A stretch of DNA of 32,872 nt from Pseudomonadota bacterium. Lineage in GTDB: Bacteria; Pseudomonadota; Gammaproteobacteria; Burkholderiales; SG8-39. Where the stretch lies: NCBI GenBank assembly GCA_018241645.1, contig JAFEDL010000031.1, forward strand, positions 5,751 to 38,622. The letters run 5' to 3'. Position 1 is the stretch's first letter; every line of letters begins with the position of its first letter. Both the position numbers and the translations under genes were made by a program. A model generated the notes under the pieces. The model saw only the letters and a list, made by a program, of their open reading frames with translations. It searched no databases and had not been told where the DNA came from. Below, piece by piece: positions 8,394 to 16,559 of the stretch.

Positions 8394-9296
8394 TCAGAAT
8401 TTCCTCAGGACGATGAAGTCGGCGAGCTGCGCGAGCCTGCCCGCGCGTTCGCCAAAACCGGCAAGCGCGGCGTGCGCCTGCACGCGCAGTTCCTCGGCGA
8501 ACTCCTTCGCCCGCGCGATGCCCATCACCGAGACATAGGTGGCCTTGCCCTGGATGGCATCCTTGCCGGCCGTCTTGCCCAGCGTGGCGGTGCTGGCGTC
8601 GCAATCGAGCACGTCGTCCACCACCTGGAAGGCGAGGCCCACGCACTTGGCGTAGCGGTCGAGGCTTTCCGCGCCGGCCGCGTCGAGGGTCGCGCCGCAC
8701 CGGGCGCCCAGCACCACGGCGGCGCGGATCAGCGCGCCGGTCTTGTGCACGTGCATGAACTCGAGCTCGGGCAGCGTGAGCGGCTTGCCGGTAGACGCGA
8801 GGTCGATCGCCTGCCCGCCGGCCATCCCGCGCGAGCCGCTGGCCACCGCCAGCGCCTTCACCATTTCGAGCTGCGCGGCCGGCGAATCGGCCAGCCGCGA
8901 TTCCGAGAGCAGCTGGAACGCGAGCGACTGCAGCGCATCCCCGGCCAGCAGCGCCGTGGCCTGGTCGAATTCGACGTGCACCGTGGGCTTGCCCCGGCGC
9001 AGGATGTCGTCGTCCATGCAGGGCATGTCGTCGTGCACGAGCGAATAGGCGTGGATCAGTTCGACTGCCGCGCCGGCCACCTCGAGCCGTTCCCGCGCCG
9101 CGCCGGTCAGCTCCCCGGCGGCAAAGCACAGCAGCGGCCGCACGCGCTTGCCGCCTTCGAGCACCGCGTAGCGCATCGACTCGTGCAGGCGCCCGGGCAC
9201 GGCGTGCGTTGCGGGCAGCAGGCGCGCAAGCGCCGCTTCCATCCGTGCCTGGACGTCGCCCATCCAGGCCTGGAAGTCGGATGCGTCAGTCGTCAC
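8394..9296 (-). CDS. ispA: farnesyl diphosphate synthase (geranyltranstransferase)
   Basis: A 300-residue short-chain trans-prenyltransferase making farnesyl diphosphate from IPP and DMAPP/GPP. The first Asp-rich motif is DDMPCMDDD (89-97) and the second is DDVLD (227-231). GGKRVRP (48-54) and GKTAGKD (240-246) are also as expected. The best start is a GTG at 9296 (11-base overlap with the end of xseB, so translation is coupled); an ATG 11 codons downstream is possible. The order xseB-ispA-dxs is standard in Proteobacteria, and dxs supplies its substrates. Confidence 0.95.
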   Translation of the reverse strand: MTTDASDFQAWMGDVQARMEAALARLLPATHAVPGRLHESMRYAVLEGGKRVRPLLCFAAGELTGAARERLEVAGAAVELIHAYSLVHDDMPCMDDDILRRGKPTVHVEFDQATALLAGDALQSLAFQLLSESRLADSPAAQLEMVKALAVASGSRGMAGGQAIDLASTGKPLTLPELEFMHVHKTGALIRAAVVLGARCGATLDAAGAESLDRYAKCVGLAFQVVDDVLDCDASTATLGKTAGKDAIQGKATYVSVMGIARAKEFAEELRVQAHAALAGFGERAGRLAQLADFIVLRKF

Positions 9297-9567
9297 CGGC
9301 TTCGGGGTCCTGGGCCGCGGAAAGGGATTTCAGGACTTCGCCCTCGAGCACTCGCACCTGCTGCTGCGCCGACTCGAGCCGGTCCTGGCAAAAGCGCGCG
9401 AGTTCCAGCCCGCGCTTGTGGGCGGCGAGCGAATCCTCGAGGGACAGGTCTCCCCCTTCCATCCGGCCCACGAGCTTCTCGAGCTCGTCGAGCGCCTTCT
9501 CGAAGGTAATTCCGTCGGGAACGATTTTTGATCCGTCAGCGGGGGTCTGACGCGGTGCGCGAACCAT
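9286..9567 (-). CDS. xseB: exodeoxyribonuclease VII small subunit
   Basis: A 93-residue small subunit of exodeoxyribonuclease VII, which binds the XseA nuclease (not in this window). The helical core FEKALDELEKLVGRMEGGDL, followed by SLEDSLAAHKRGLELARFC, is the family signature. The N-terminus carries about 17 extra residues (MVRAPRQTPADG...). The ATG at 9567 is chosen; a codon 8 residues further upstream is less likely. It is the first gene of the minus-strand xseB-ispA-dxs-folE2 series. Its upstream region (9568-9684) is shared with the divergent Rieske oxygenase gene. Confidence 0.93.
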   Translation of the reverse strand: MVRAPRQTPADGSKIVPDGITFEKALDELEKLVGRMEGGDLSLEDSLAAHKRGLELARFCQDRLESAQQQVRVLEGEVLKSLSAAQDPEAGDD

Positions 9568-9617
9568 AGGGGCGAACCTTAGCCGACGCACACTCCCCGG
9601 TCAATCTGCCGATGGGC

Positions 9618-9623
9618 TAAAAT
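9618..9623 (+). promoter_or_regulatory. -10-like element upstream of the Rieske oxygenase
   Basis: TAAAAT in the 117-base divergent spacer, about 60 bases before the ATG at 9685. The gene also has a normal Shine-Dalgarno (GGGGGAAAG). No clear -35 is seen. Confidence 0.3.
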
Positions 9624-9684
9624 CCCGAGTTCAGCAAGTCCTGCGAATCACCAGCACCGTCCTTCGAATCAGGGGGAAAGCATC

Positions 9685-10788
9685 ATGTCCGATATCGCGA
9701 GCCTCGGCCGCCTCAAGCCCTCGGGCGCGCAATTGCCGGTCTCCTGGTACTTCGACCCGGAAATCTTCGCCCTCGAGAAGAAGCTCCTCTTCGACGCCGG
9801 ACCCAACTACGTCGGGCACGAGCTGATGGTGCCGAACCCCGGCGACTACCGCAGCCTCGAGTGGATGGACCACGCGAAAGTGCTGGTGAGGAACAATTCG
9901 GGCGTCGAACTGCTGTCGAACGTCTGCCGCCACCGCCAGGCCGTGATGCTCGAGGGCGCCGGCAACAGCGAAAACATCGTCTGCCCGCTGCACCGCTGGA
10001 CCTACGACCTGAAAGGCGAACTGCTCGGGGCGCCGCACTTTCCCGAGAACCCCTGCGTGCGCCTGAATTCCACGCCGCTCTCCAACTGGAAGGGCATGCT
10101 GTTCGCTGGCCCGCGCAATCCCGCCAAGGACCTGGCGCGGCTGTCGCTCGCCGACGATTTCGATTTCTCCGGCTACGTGCTCGACCGCGTGCGGATCGAC
10201 GACTACCCGATCAACTGGAAGACCTTCATCGAGGTCTACCTCGAGGTCTACCACGTCGACCCGTTCCACCCGGGCCTGGGCAACTTCACCGACTGCAACA
10301 ACTTCCGGCTCGAGGCCGGCGAGAATTTCTCGCTGCAGGTCGTCGCGGCCAAGGCCGGCCTGGGCCGCGCCGGCACACCCGTGTACCGGCGCTGGCACGA
10401 GGCCTGCCTCAAGTACCTCGACGGCAAGGAGCCCAAGTACGGCGCGCTCTGGCTCACCTATTTCCCGGGCTTCATGCTGGAGTGGTACCCGAACGTGCTG
10501 GTCGTCTCGCAGGTGATCCCGCGCTCGCCCACGCTCACCACCAACATCGTCGAGTTCTACTATCCCGAGGACATCGCCCTGTTCGAGCGCGAATTCGTCG
10601 AGGCCGAGCAGGCCGCGTACGTGGAAACCGCGATCGAGGACGGCGAGATCTGCACCCGCATGGACCGCGGCCGCAAGGCGCTGCACGCGCAGGGCATCAG
10701 CGAGGCCGGCCCCTACCAGTCGCCGATGGAAGACGCGCTGGTGCACTTCCACGAGTACCTCAGGCGCGAACTGGGCCGCCCCGCGTAG
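9685..10788 (+). CDS. Rieske non-heme iron oxygenase, alpha-subunit type
   Basis: A 367-residue oxygenase. The N-terminal Rieske domain has the [2Fe-2S] ligands Cys81/His83 (CRHRQ) and Cys100/His103 (CPLH). The C-terminal domain has the mononuclear iron His pair in EVYHVDPFHPG (His190, His195), with a likely acidic ligand near AIEDGE. The length and single-chain architecture resemble the choline/glycine-betaine monooxygenase-like group, and no beta subunit, ferredoxin or reductase lies alongside. It must use a reductase from elsewhere. The substrate is not deducible. The gene is divergent from xseB and is followed 23 bases later by the sulfurtransferase gene, which appears to have its own start signal. 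Confidence 0.9.
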   Translation: MSDIASLGRLKPSGAQLPVSWYFDPEIFALEKKLLFDAGPNYVGHELMVPNPGDYRSLEWMDHAKVLVRNNSGVELLSNVCRHRQAVMLEGAGNSENIVCPLHRWTYDLKGELLGAPHFPENPCVRLNSTPLSNWKGMLFAGPRNPAKDLARLSLADDFDFSGYVLDRVRIDDYPINWKTFIEVYLEVYHVDPFHPGLGNFTDCNNFRLEAGENFSLQVVAAKAGLGRAGTPVYRRWHEACLKYLDGKEPKYGALWLTYFPGFMLEWYPNVLVVSQVIPRSPTLTTNIVEFYYPEDIALFEREFVEAEQAAYVETAIEDGEICTRMDRGRKALHAQGISEAGPYQSPMEDALVHFHEYLRRELGRPA

Positions 10789-10799
10789 CTCCAAGCCTG

Positions 10800-10805
10800 T
10801 AAAAT
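10800..10805 (+). promoter_or_regulatory. TAAAAT -10-like element 6 bases before the sulfurtransferase
   Basis: TAAAAT, then TGCGGC, then ATG at 10812. There is no Shine-Dalgarno, which fits a leaderless transcript starting at the ATG. It lies in the 23-base gap after the Rieske gene. Confidence 0.5.
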
Positions 10806-10811
10806 TGCGGC

Positions 10812-11663
10812 ATGGCCTACCGCACACTCATCGACACAGCAACGCTCGCCAACAACCTTGGCGATCCCGAATGGCGCATCTTCGACGTGCGCCACGACCT
10901 CATGAACCCCGAGATCGGGCGGCAGCAGTATGCCGAGGGGCACATTTCCGGCGCGAGCTTCGTGCCCCTGGACGTGGACCTGTCGGGCGAGAAGACCGGC
11001 AGCAACGGCCGGCACCCGCTGCCCGATGCCAGCGACTTCATGGCTACGCTAGGCGAATGGGGCCTGCGTCCGGGCCAGCAGGTCGTGGTGTACGACGCCT
11101 CCAACGGCACCTACGCCGGGCGCCTGTGGTGGATGCTGCGCTGGATGGGCCACTACAGTGTCGCCGTGCTCGACGGCGGCATCACCAAGTGGGAAAAGGA
11201 AGGCCGGCCCCTCACGGCCGAAGTGCCGCACTACGCGCCCACCACCTACAAGGGCGCGCCCCGGACCATGCATGTCGACGTGGCATTCGTGGAAGCAAAT
11301 CTCGGCAAATCCGAGGTCACCGTCGTCGACGCCCGCGCCGCGGGCCGCTATGCGGGCATCGGCGAAATCATCGACCCGGTGGGCGGCCACATCCCCGGCG
11401 CGCTGAACCGGCCCTACACCGAGAACCTCAACAAGGACGGCACCTACAAGTCGCCCGAGGTGCTCGCCAAGGAATTCGCCGCGCTGCTCGGCAACCGCTC
11501 GCCCAAGCAGATCGTGCACCAGTGCGGCTCGGGCGTCTCGGCCTGCCACAACATTCTCGCGATGGAAATCGCCGGCCTTGCGGGTTCGCGCCTGTATCCG
11601 GGCTCGTGGAGCGAGTGGTGCCAGGACCCCAAGCGCCCCGTCGCCACGGGAAGCGAGCCCTAA
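10812..11663 (+). CDS. sseA: thiosulfate / 3-mercaptopyruvate sulfurtransferase (two rhodanese domains)
   Basis: A 283-residue tandem rhodanese protein. The inactive N-terminal domain (about 5-135) contains VVYDASNGTYAGR. The active C-terminal domain (about 155-280) has Cys238 in the loop CGSGVSA. That loop resembles the CGSGVT type of 3-mercaptopyruvate sulfurtransferases more than the CRKGVT loop of thiosulfate rhodaneses, but the sequence does not settle the donor. It transfers sulfane sulfur to thiols or cyanide. The frame begins 6 bases after a TAAAAT and has no Shine-Dalgarno. Its TAA overlaps the stop codon of the converging hydrolase gene by 4 bases. The symbol is by family resemblance. 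Confidence 0.9.
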   Translation: MAYRTLIDTATLANNLGDPEWRIFDVRHDLMNPEIGRQQYAEGHISGASFVPLDVDLSGEKTGSNGRHPLPDASDFMATLGEWGLRPGQQVVVYDASNGTYAGRLWWMLRWMGHYSVAVLDGGITKWEKEGRPLTAEVPHYAPTTYKGAPRTMHVDVAFVEANLGKSEVTVVDARAAGRYAGIGEIIDPVGGHIPGALNRPYTENLNKDGTYKSPEVLAKEFAALLGNRSPKQIVHQCGSGVSACHNILAMEIAGLAGSRLYPGSWSEWCQDPKRPVATGSEP

Positions 11664-12589
11664 GCCGGCAGGCGTGCCCTAAGCCACTCGAACAGGTTCG
11701 CGAAGACCGCTTCGCGAATTTCGAGTTTCGACAGCACGAGGTCGTGCAGCCCGCCCGGGAACTGCTGCACGGCCACATCCTTGCCGATTCCCGGCGCCCA
11801 CTTCGCGATCGCCCGCCAGCCCAGCACGATGTCGGCCTTGTCCGAGTGCATCGCGAGCACCGGGCAGGCGATCGACAATCCCGCGTGCACCCTGGAATGC
11901 GCGGCCAGGATCGCGCCGATCCAGCCGAAGAAGACCGGGAAGCCATCGATGGGCTTCAGCCGCAGGTCGAAGTCCCACTCGCCCGCGTAGTCCTTGTGCA
12001 GGCTGACGGGGTAGTCGCGCCGCAATCCCTTCGGGTCTTTCAGGAAGGGGAAGAAGATCCCGGTGGCCGCGGCAACGCCGAGCTTGAACCGGTCGGCGGC
12101 CGGCACGTTGAACTCGAAGAACGGGCTGTTCAGCCAGAGGGCCGAGACGCGATCCTTGCGCTCGCCGGCATCGGCATAAAGGGATGTGATCAGCCCGCCG
12201 GTTGAATGCCCGGCGAGCAGCAGCGGGCCGTCGTGCTCCTCCGAAACGATACCGATCGCACGCGTGATGTCGGCGAAATATTCATCGATGCGCTTGCAGA
12301 AGCACGGGTGCTGCCCCGGAAGGAGCGAGCGGCCGTGCTTCCTCAGGTCGAGGGCATAGAACGCCCAGCCTTCGGCCGCGAATCGCCCGGCCATGTGCGC
12401 CTGGAAGAAATAGTCGATGAACCCGTGCACGTAGAGGACCGCGCGCTTTTGCGGGGCCGCGCCGGCCTTGCGCACCAGCGTCGCCACCACCGGGCCGTCG
12501 TAGTCGGGCGGAAATTCCAGGGTCGTCGATTCGTACCCGGGCATCAGCCTGTCCGGGGCCCAGGACACCTGCTTTTCGATCATCGGCAT
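11660..12589 (-). CDS. alpha/beta hydrolase (monoacylglycerol lipase / lysophospholipase-like)
   Basis: A 309-residue alpha/beta hydrolase of the serine type. The oxyanion motif is YVHGF (53-57), the nucleophile is Ser129 in GHSTGG, and the catalytic His is in PGGLHDLVLSK near the end. An Asp in MHSDKADIVLG is the likely acid. ALDLRKHGRS is typical of the lysophospholipase/monoglyceride lipase group. No signal peptide is seen, so it should be cytoplasmic. The start can be the ATG at 12589 or the one two codons later. It follows the porin gene at 31 bases on the same strand and converges with the sulfurtransferase gene, sharing CTAA between the two stop codons. The substrate is unknown. Confidence 0.88.
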   Translation of the reverse strand: MPMIEKQVSWAPDRLMPGYESTTLEFPPDYDGPVVATLVRKAGAAPQKRAVLYVHGFIDYFFQAHMAGRFAAEGWAFYALDLRKHGRSLLPGQHPCFCKRIDEYFADITRAIGIVSEEHDGPLLLAGHSTGGLITSLYADAGERKDRVSALWLNSPFFEFNVPAADRFKLGVAAATGIFFPFLKDPKGLRRDYPVSLHKDYAGEWDFDLRLKPIDGFPVFFGWIGAILAAHSRVHAGLSIACPVLAMHSDKADIVLGWRAIAKWAPGIGKDVAVQQFPGGLHDLVLSKLEIREAVFANLFEWLRARLPA

Positions 12590-12620
12590 TCAGGCCGCAT
12601 CACCCGCGCTCCGGAATGCA

Positions 12621-13733
12621 TCAGAACGCGTGGCGGATGGTCGCGGCGAACAGGCGCGGGTCCTCGCCGGCGTTGGCGGCCGCACCGGCGGAATTTCCAA
12701 CCGAAGTGGTGGTAAAGAAGTTGTACGCCGCGGCGGCATCGTTGGTGATCTTCGCGTAGGTCAGTCCCACCGACGTGCGCTTCGAGAGGGTGTACTGGTA
12801 GGACAGGGCGAACATCTTCGCGCCGTCCTGCGCGGCCGTCGACCTGTCGTCACGCGCCCGGGTGTAGTGCGCATGGATCTGGTTGTTGCCGAACGTGTAG
12901 CCGACCGGGATCGACCACGCCGTGCGATTGCCGAGTTCCGCGCCTCCCGCCGTGCTCCTGACAGTCGACTTGTCCCAGGCCAGGCCGACCTTGAATCCGG
13001 CCGCCTTGAACGAGCCGTAGAGCCTGTTCGAGCGCTGGTCCCCCGTGGCCAGGGTCGCGCCCCCGCCGTCGGCCTTCTGGTTCCAGAAGCTGTAGCCGAC
13101 CTGGAAGGCGGGGGTCGCGTAGTACGGGTTGATGTTCCACGCATTGCCGCGGCGAACCGTGCTCGTAAGGTCGGCCTGGGCAGGCGAACCGGTCGAATAC
13201 GCGACGATCGCCGTGAAGCCGCCGAGGCTCGGTGTCGTGTAATGGATGATGTTCGGCGTGCGCGACGCATTGGCGATCGCCGTGGTGCCGTCGCGCATGA
13301 ACGCGAGCAGCGAGATGCTGTCTGCGCGCAGGTCGCCCGCGAGGCTGGTCAGGTTGCTCTCGGTGTTGCCGTAGTGCACGTCCTGTCGGCCGAAGAAGAC
13401 GCGGCCGAGTGACGTGCTGCGCAGGCCGACGTGCGTATTGCCTGTGCCGACCAGGTTGCCCGCCCCCGCGCTCCAGCGCATCTCCGCCTGGCCGATGGCC
13501 TGCAACCCGCCGCCCAGGTCCTCGGCAACGTTGAAGATGATGCGCGAGAAGTCGTCCGCAAGGCGGGTTTCGGACGTGTTCAGGCCGGTCCGGGCCGCAG
13601 CCGGCGAACCGATCCTCATGTTCTCCAGCGAGACCTTGAAGTAGCCGCTGATCGTCACGCTGGACTGCGCCAGGGCGAGGCCGGGGGCCGCGAGCGTGCC
13701 TGCGACTGCGATGGCCAGTAGTTTCGTCTTCAT
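12621..13733 (-). CDS. outer-membrane porin (Gram-negative trimeric porin family)
   Basis: A 370-residue 16-strand-type porin. The signal peptide is residues 1-22 (cleavage after GLALA), and the mature protein starts QSSVTISGYFKVSLE, as in betaproteobacterial general porins. Alternating amphipathic strands follow, with the FFGRQDVHYGN loop region and a C-terminal Phe (TIRHAF) for BAM recognition. The start at 13733 has a perfect AGGAGG Shine-Dalgarno. The mature protein is rich in Gly, Ala, Thr and Ser and has long loops. It lies 28 bases downstream of queG on the same strand, but a porin probably also has its own promoter inside queG. It provides diffusion of small hydrophilic solutes; selectivity is not predictable. 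Confidence 0.94.
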   Translation of the reverse strand: MKTKLLAIAVAGTLAAPGLALAQSSVTISGYFKVSLENMRIGSPAAARTGLNTSETRLADDFSRIIFNVAEDLGGGLQAIGQAEMRWSAGAGNLVGTGNTHVGLRSTSLGRVFFGRQDVHYGNTESNLTSLAGDLRADSISLLAFMRDGTTAIANASRTPNIIHYTTPSLGGFTAIVAYSTGSPAQADLTSTVRRGNAWNINPYYATPAFQVGYSFWNQKADGGGATLATGDQRSNRLYGSFKAAGFKVGLAWDKSTVRSTAGGAELGNRTAWSIPVGYTFGNNQIHAHYTRARDDRSTAAQDGAKMFALSYQYTLSKRTSVGLTYAKITNDAAAAYNFFTTTSVGNSAGAAANAGEDPRLFAATIRHAF

Positions 13734-13761
13734 TCGGTAACCCTCCTGTTTCGATTCCGGC

Positions 13762-14832
13762 TCAAGCCGCGCCCGACAGGGCGTGCCGCTCCAGCGCCCA
13801 GGCCACGTGTTCGCGCACAAGGGCCGAGGGGTCGTCGGCGCGGGCGCGCAAGGCTGCGATGATCGTACTCCCCTTCGCCGCGTTACCCAACCCCACCGCG
13901 AGGTTGCGCAGCCACCGCTCGTGGCCGATCCTGCGGATGGCCGAACCCGCCATGCGCTCGTCGAACTCCGCCGCGCTCCAGCCGAACAATTCGACCAGGC
14001 TCGCCGCATCGAGCCCGTTCCGCACCGCGAAGTCCGCCTCGCCCGTCGCCTGCGCGAAGCTGTTCCACGGGCACGCCAGCTGGCAGTCGTCGCAGCCGTA
14101 CACCCGGTTGCCGATCAGCGGCCGCAGCTCCACCGGGATCGATCCCTTGAGCTCGATGGTCAGGTACGAGATGCAGCGCCGCGCATCGAGGCTGTACGGC
14201 CCGCGGATGGCCTGGGTGGGGCACAGCTCGATGCACTTCGTGCAGGTGCCGCAGTGGTTGCCGGCCGGCGCGTCCACCGGCAGCGGCAGGTCGGTGTAGA
14301 TCTCGCCGAGGAAGAAATACGACCCGGCCTCGCGCGACAGCAGCAGCGTGTGCTTGCCGCGCCAGCCGAGGCCCGCCTTCGCGCCAAGCTCCACTTCCAT
14401 GACCGGCGCCGAGTCGGTGAAGACGCGGTGCCCGAACTCGCCCACCTCGGCCGCAATCCGGTCGGCGAGCTTCTGCAGCCGGGTGCGCACTACCTTGTGA
14501 TAGTCGCGGCCCCGCGCATACCGCGCGATGTACGCGCGGCCGTCGTTGGTGATCTCCGGCCACCCGTCGACGGTGCCGGCAACATAGTTCATCCGGCACG
14601 CAATCACGCGCAGGGTGCCGGGCACCAGCTCGCCCGGGCGCGTGCGGCGCTCGCCGTGGCGTGCCATATAATCCATTTCACCGTGCCATCCGCGCTCGAG
14701 CCATGCAGCCAGGTGCGATTCGGCGGCCGACAGGTCGGTATCGGCGACGCCCACGGCCTGGAACCCGAGCTCGCGCCCCCAGGCCTTGATGGACAGCGCA
14801 AGGCTCGCATAGTCGTAACCGGATTCCAGCAT
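13762..14832 (-). CDS. queG: epoxyqueuosine reductase
   Basis: A 356-residue cobalamin-dependent reductase converting epoxyqueuosine to queuosine in tRNA, the last step of the pathway. The FTDSAPVMEVELGAKAGLGW segment is the QueG signature. Two [4Fe-4S] clusters are carried by CGTCTKCIELCPTQAI and YGCDDCQLACPWN, plus the Cys in RRCISYL. A HEAT-like tail (AALRARADDPSALVREHVAWAL) follows. The start MLESGYDY at 14832 is 6 bases after TACACT and lacks a Shine-Dalgarno. In Proteobacteria queG is often next to tsaE; here the hydroxylase gene lies between them. Confidence 0.96.
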   Translation of the reverse strand: MLESGYDYASLALSIKAWGRELGFQAVGVADTDLSAAESHLAAWLERGWHGEMDYMARHGERRTRPGELVPGTLRVIACRMNYVAGTVDGWPEITNDGRAYIARYARGRDYHKVVRTRLQKLADRIAAEVGEFGHRVFTDSAPVMEVELGAKAGLGWRGKHTLLLSREAGSYFFLGEIYTDLPLPVDAPAGNHCGTCTKCIELCPTQAIRGPYSLDARRCISYLTIELKGSIPVELRPLIGNRVYGCDDCQLACPWNSFAQATGEADFAVRNGLDAASLVELFGWSAAEFDERMAGSAIRRIGHERWLRNLAVGLGNAAKGSTIIAALRARADDPSALVREHVAWALERHALSGAA

Positions 14833-14838
14833 CGCCCC

Positions 14839-14844
14839 AGTGTA
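14839..14844 (-). promoter_or_regulatory. TACACT -10-like element 6 bases before queG
   Basis: On the minus strand: TACACT, then GGGGCG, then ATG at 14832. It fits a leaderless queG mRNA. The whole divergent spacer to the hydroxylase is only 27 bases. Confidence 0.5.
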
Positions 14845-14859
14845 GCAACAGGAAACGCA

Positions 14860-16080
14860 ATGAACGATTCGGCAGGAAAACTCCCCGTGCTGGTGGCCGG
14901 CGGGGGCATCGGCGGCCTGGCCGCCGCACTCGCCCTGACGCGCCAGGGCTTCCGGGTGAAGGTCCTCGAGCAGGCCCCCGAGATCGGCGAGATCGGGGCC
15001 GGCATCCAGCTCGGCCCCAACGCGTTCCACGCTTTCGACGCGCTCGGCGTCGGCGACAAGACCCGGGCCCGCGCCGTCTACACCGACTACATGGTGATGC
15101 ACGACGCGATCGACGAATACCAGGTCGGCAAGATCCCGACCGGCGAAGCCTTCCTCAGGCGCTTCGGCAACCCTTACGCGGTGATCCACCGCGTGGACGT
15201 GCACATGTCGCTGCTCGAAGGCGCGCAGGAAACGGGCAAGGTGGATATCCTGACTTCCACCCGCGCCACGCGCATCGAGCAGGATGCCGATGGCGCCACC
15301 GTCATCGACCAGGACGGCAAGGCGCATCGCGGCCTCGCGGTCATCGGCGCCGACGGCGTGAAGTCCGTGGTGCGCGCGCAGCACGTCAACGACCCGGCCC
15401 GGATCACGGGGCACGTGGTGTACCGCGCAGTGGTGGAAAAGAAGGACTTCCCCGCCGACCTGCAGTGGAATGCGGCCAGCATCTGGGTGGGCCCCAACTG
15501 CCACCTCGTGCACTACCCCTTGCGCGGCGGCGAGCAATACAACGTCGTGGTGACCTTCCACAGCCGCAAGCAGGAAGAGTGGGGCGTGACCGAAGGCAGC
15601 AAGGAGGAAGTGCAGAGCTATTTCCAGGACATCTGCCCGAAGGCGCGCCAGCTCATCGACCTGCCGAAGTCCTGGAAGCGCTGGGCCACGGCGGACCGGG
15701 AACCGATCGGCCGCTGGTCGTTCGGACGCGTCACGCTGCTCGGCGACGCCGCGCATCCGACTACGCAATACATGGCACAGGGCGCCTGCATGGCGCTGGA
15801 AGATGCCGTCACGCTGGGCGAGGCGCTGCGCGTGCACGACAACGACTTCGCCAAGGCTTTCGATCTTTACCAGCGCGCGCGAGTCGCGCGCACCGCCCGC
15901 ATCGTCCTTTCGGGCCGGGAGATGGGCCGGATCTACCACGCCAAGGGCGTCGAGCGCCTGGTGCGCAACGACCTGTGGCGCGGCCGGACGCCCGAGCGTT
16001 TCTACGACGCGATGGAGTGGCTCTACGGCTGGAACGTCGGCAACTGCCTGGCGGCGGCCTCCACCTATCCCGCGGCATGA
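14860..16080 (+). CDS. 3-hydroxybenzoate 6-hydroxylase (FAD monooxygenase)
   Basis: A 406-residue class A flavoprotein monooxygenase. The FAD motif is GGGIGG (14-19), the DG motif IGADGVKS (163-169) and the GD motif LLGDAAHP (293-300). The substrate region, including MVMHDAIDEYQVGKIPTGE (79-97), resembles 3-hydroxybenzoate 6-hydroxylases (NagX/3HB6H type), which turn 3-hydroxybenzoate into gentisate using NADH and O2. The start at 14860 has the Shine-Dalgarno CAGGAAA. Its stop overlaps the tsaE start (ATGA), so tsaE translation is coupled to it. No gentisate dioxygenase or maleylpyruvate genes are near, so the rest of the pathway must lie elsewhere. Confidence 0.88.
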   Translation: MNDSAGKLPVLVAGGGIGGLAAALALTRQGFRVKVLEQAPEIGEIGAGIQLGPNAFHAFDALGVGDKTRARAVYTDYMVMHDAIDEYQVGKIPTGEAFLRRFGNPYAVIHRVDVHMSLLEGAQETGKVDILTSTRATRIEQDADGATVIDQDGKAHRGLAVIGADGVKSVVRAQHVNDPARITGHVVYRAVVEKKDFPADLQWNAASIWVGPNCHLVHYPLRGGEQYNVVVTFHSRKQEEWGVTEGSKEEVQSYFQDICPKARQLIDLPKSWKRWATADREPIGRWSFGRVTLLGDAAHPTTQYMAQGACMALEDAVTLGEALRVHDNDFAKAFDLYQRARVARTARIVLSGREMGRIYHAKGVERLVRNDLWRGRTPERFYDAMEWLYGWNVGNCLAAASTYPAA

Positions 16081-16559
16081 CCCAACCTGCGCCGCGCCTG
16101 CCCCTCGCATCCGAGGCGGCCACGCTCGCCCTCGGCGCGGCCCTGGCCAAAGGCGCGCTGCCGGGGCGCGTGCTGTTCCTCTCGGGCGACCTCGGCGCCG
16201 GCAAAACCACCTTGGTGCGGGGCTTTTTGCGGGCCCTGGGCTGGACCGGCCGGGTCAAAAGCCCCACCTACGCCTTGGTTGAACTTTATGCACTTTCTGG
16301 GTTAAACTTGTATCACTTTGATTTTTATCGGTTCAAGGACCGCGAGGAATGGGTGAGCTCGGGTTTCCGGGAGCACTTCAACCCGGAGTCTTTGTGCATC
16401 GTCGAATGGCCGGAGATGGCAGAAGGCCTGCTGTCCCCGCCGGACCTGCACGTCACGCTCGAAATCTCCGAACCGGGGCGTCGCGCGAGCTTCCTTGCGC
16501 ACTCGCACGCTGGGCGGGAGTGGCGGTCCGCGGCCTTGGCCTCCTTGCTGCGCTCCTAG
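16077..16559 (+). CDS. tsaE: tRNA threonylcarbamoyladenosine biosynthesis ATPase TsaE
   Basis: A 160-residue P-loop ATPase of the t6A machinery; it works with TsaB and TsaD. Walker A is GDLGAGKTT (37-45), the switch segment SPTY is at 62-65, and YHFDFYRF (79-86) is the family motif. It starts inside the stop codon of the hydroxylase gene and overlaps the amiC start by 40 bases. Codons 68-86 (about 16278-16334) are strikingly AT-rich, with TTA, TTG, TTT, TAT and CTT in a genome that otherwise prefers C/G third positions. The tail after VTLEISEP is less conserved. Confidence 0.94.
   Translation: MTQPAPRLPLASEAATLALGAALAKGALPGRVLFLSGDLGAGKTTLVRGFLRALGWTGRVKSPTYALVELYALSGLNLYHFDFYRFKDREEWVSSGFREHFNPESLCIVEWPEMAEGLLSPPDLHVTLEISEPGRRASFLAHSHAGREWRSAALASLLRS
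16279..16308 (+). promoter_or_regulatory. candidate internal promoter in tsaE, for amiC
   Basis: TTGAAC (16279-16284) and TAAACT (16303-16308) are 18 bases apart within the AT-rich island of tsaE, about 210 bases before the amiC start. The codon bias of the island suggests selection on the DNA itself. Confidence 0.4.

Noticed and set aside
2670..9129. Very long open frames opposite the enoyl-CoA hydratase/yajQ, folE2, dxs and ispA genes
   Set aside because: Translations are Arg/Gly/Ala/His-rich with no motifs, and they run antisense to clearly conserved proteins. High GC content keeps such frames open.
13783..14859. N-terminal extension of the hydroxylase frame across queG
   Set aside because: The extension is an antisense shadow of queG. 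The ATG at 14860 has a Shine-Dalgarno and begins the FAD domain normally.
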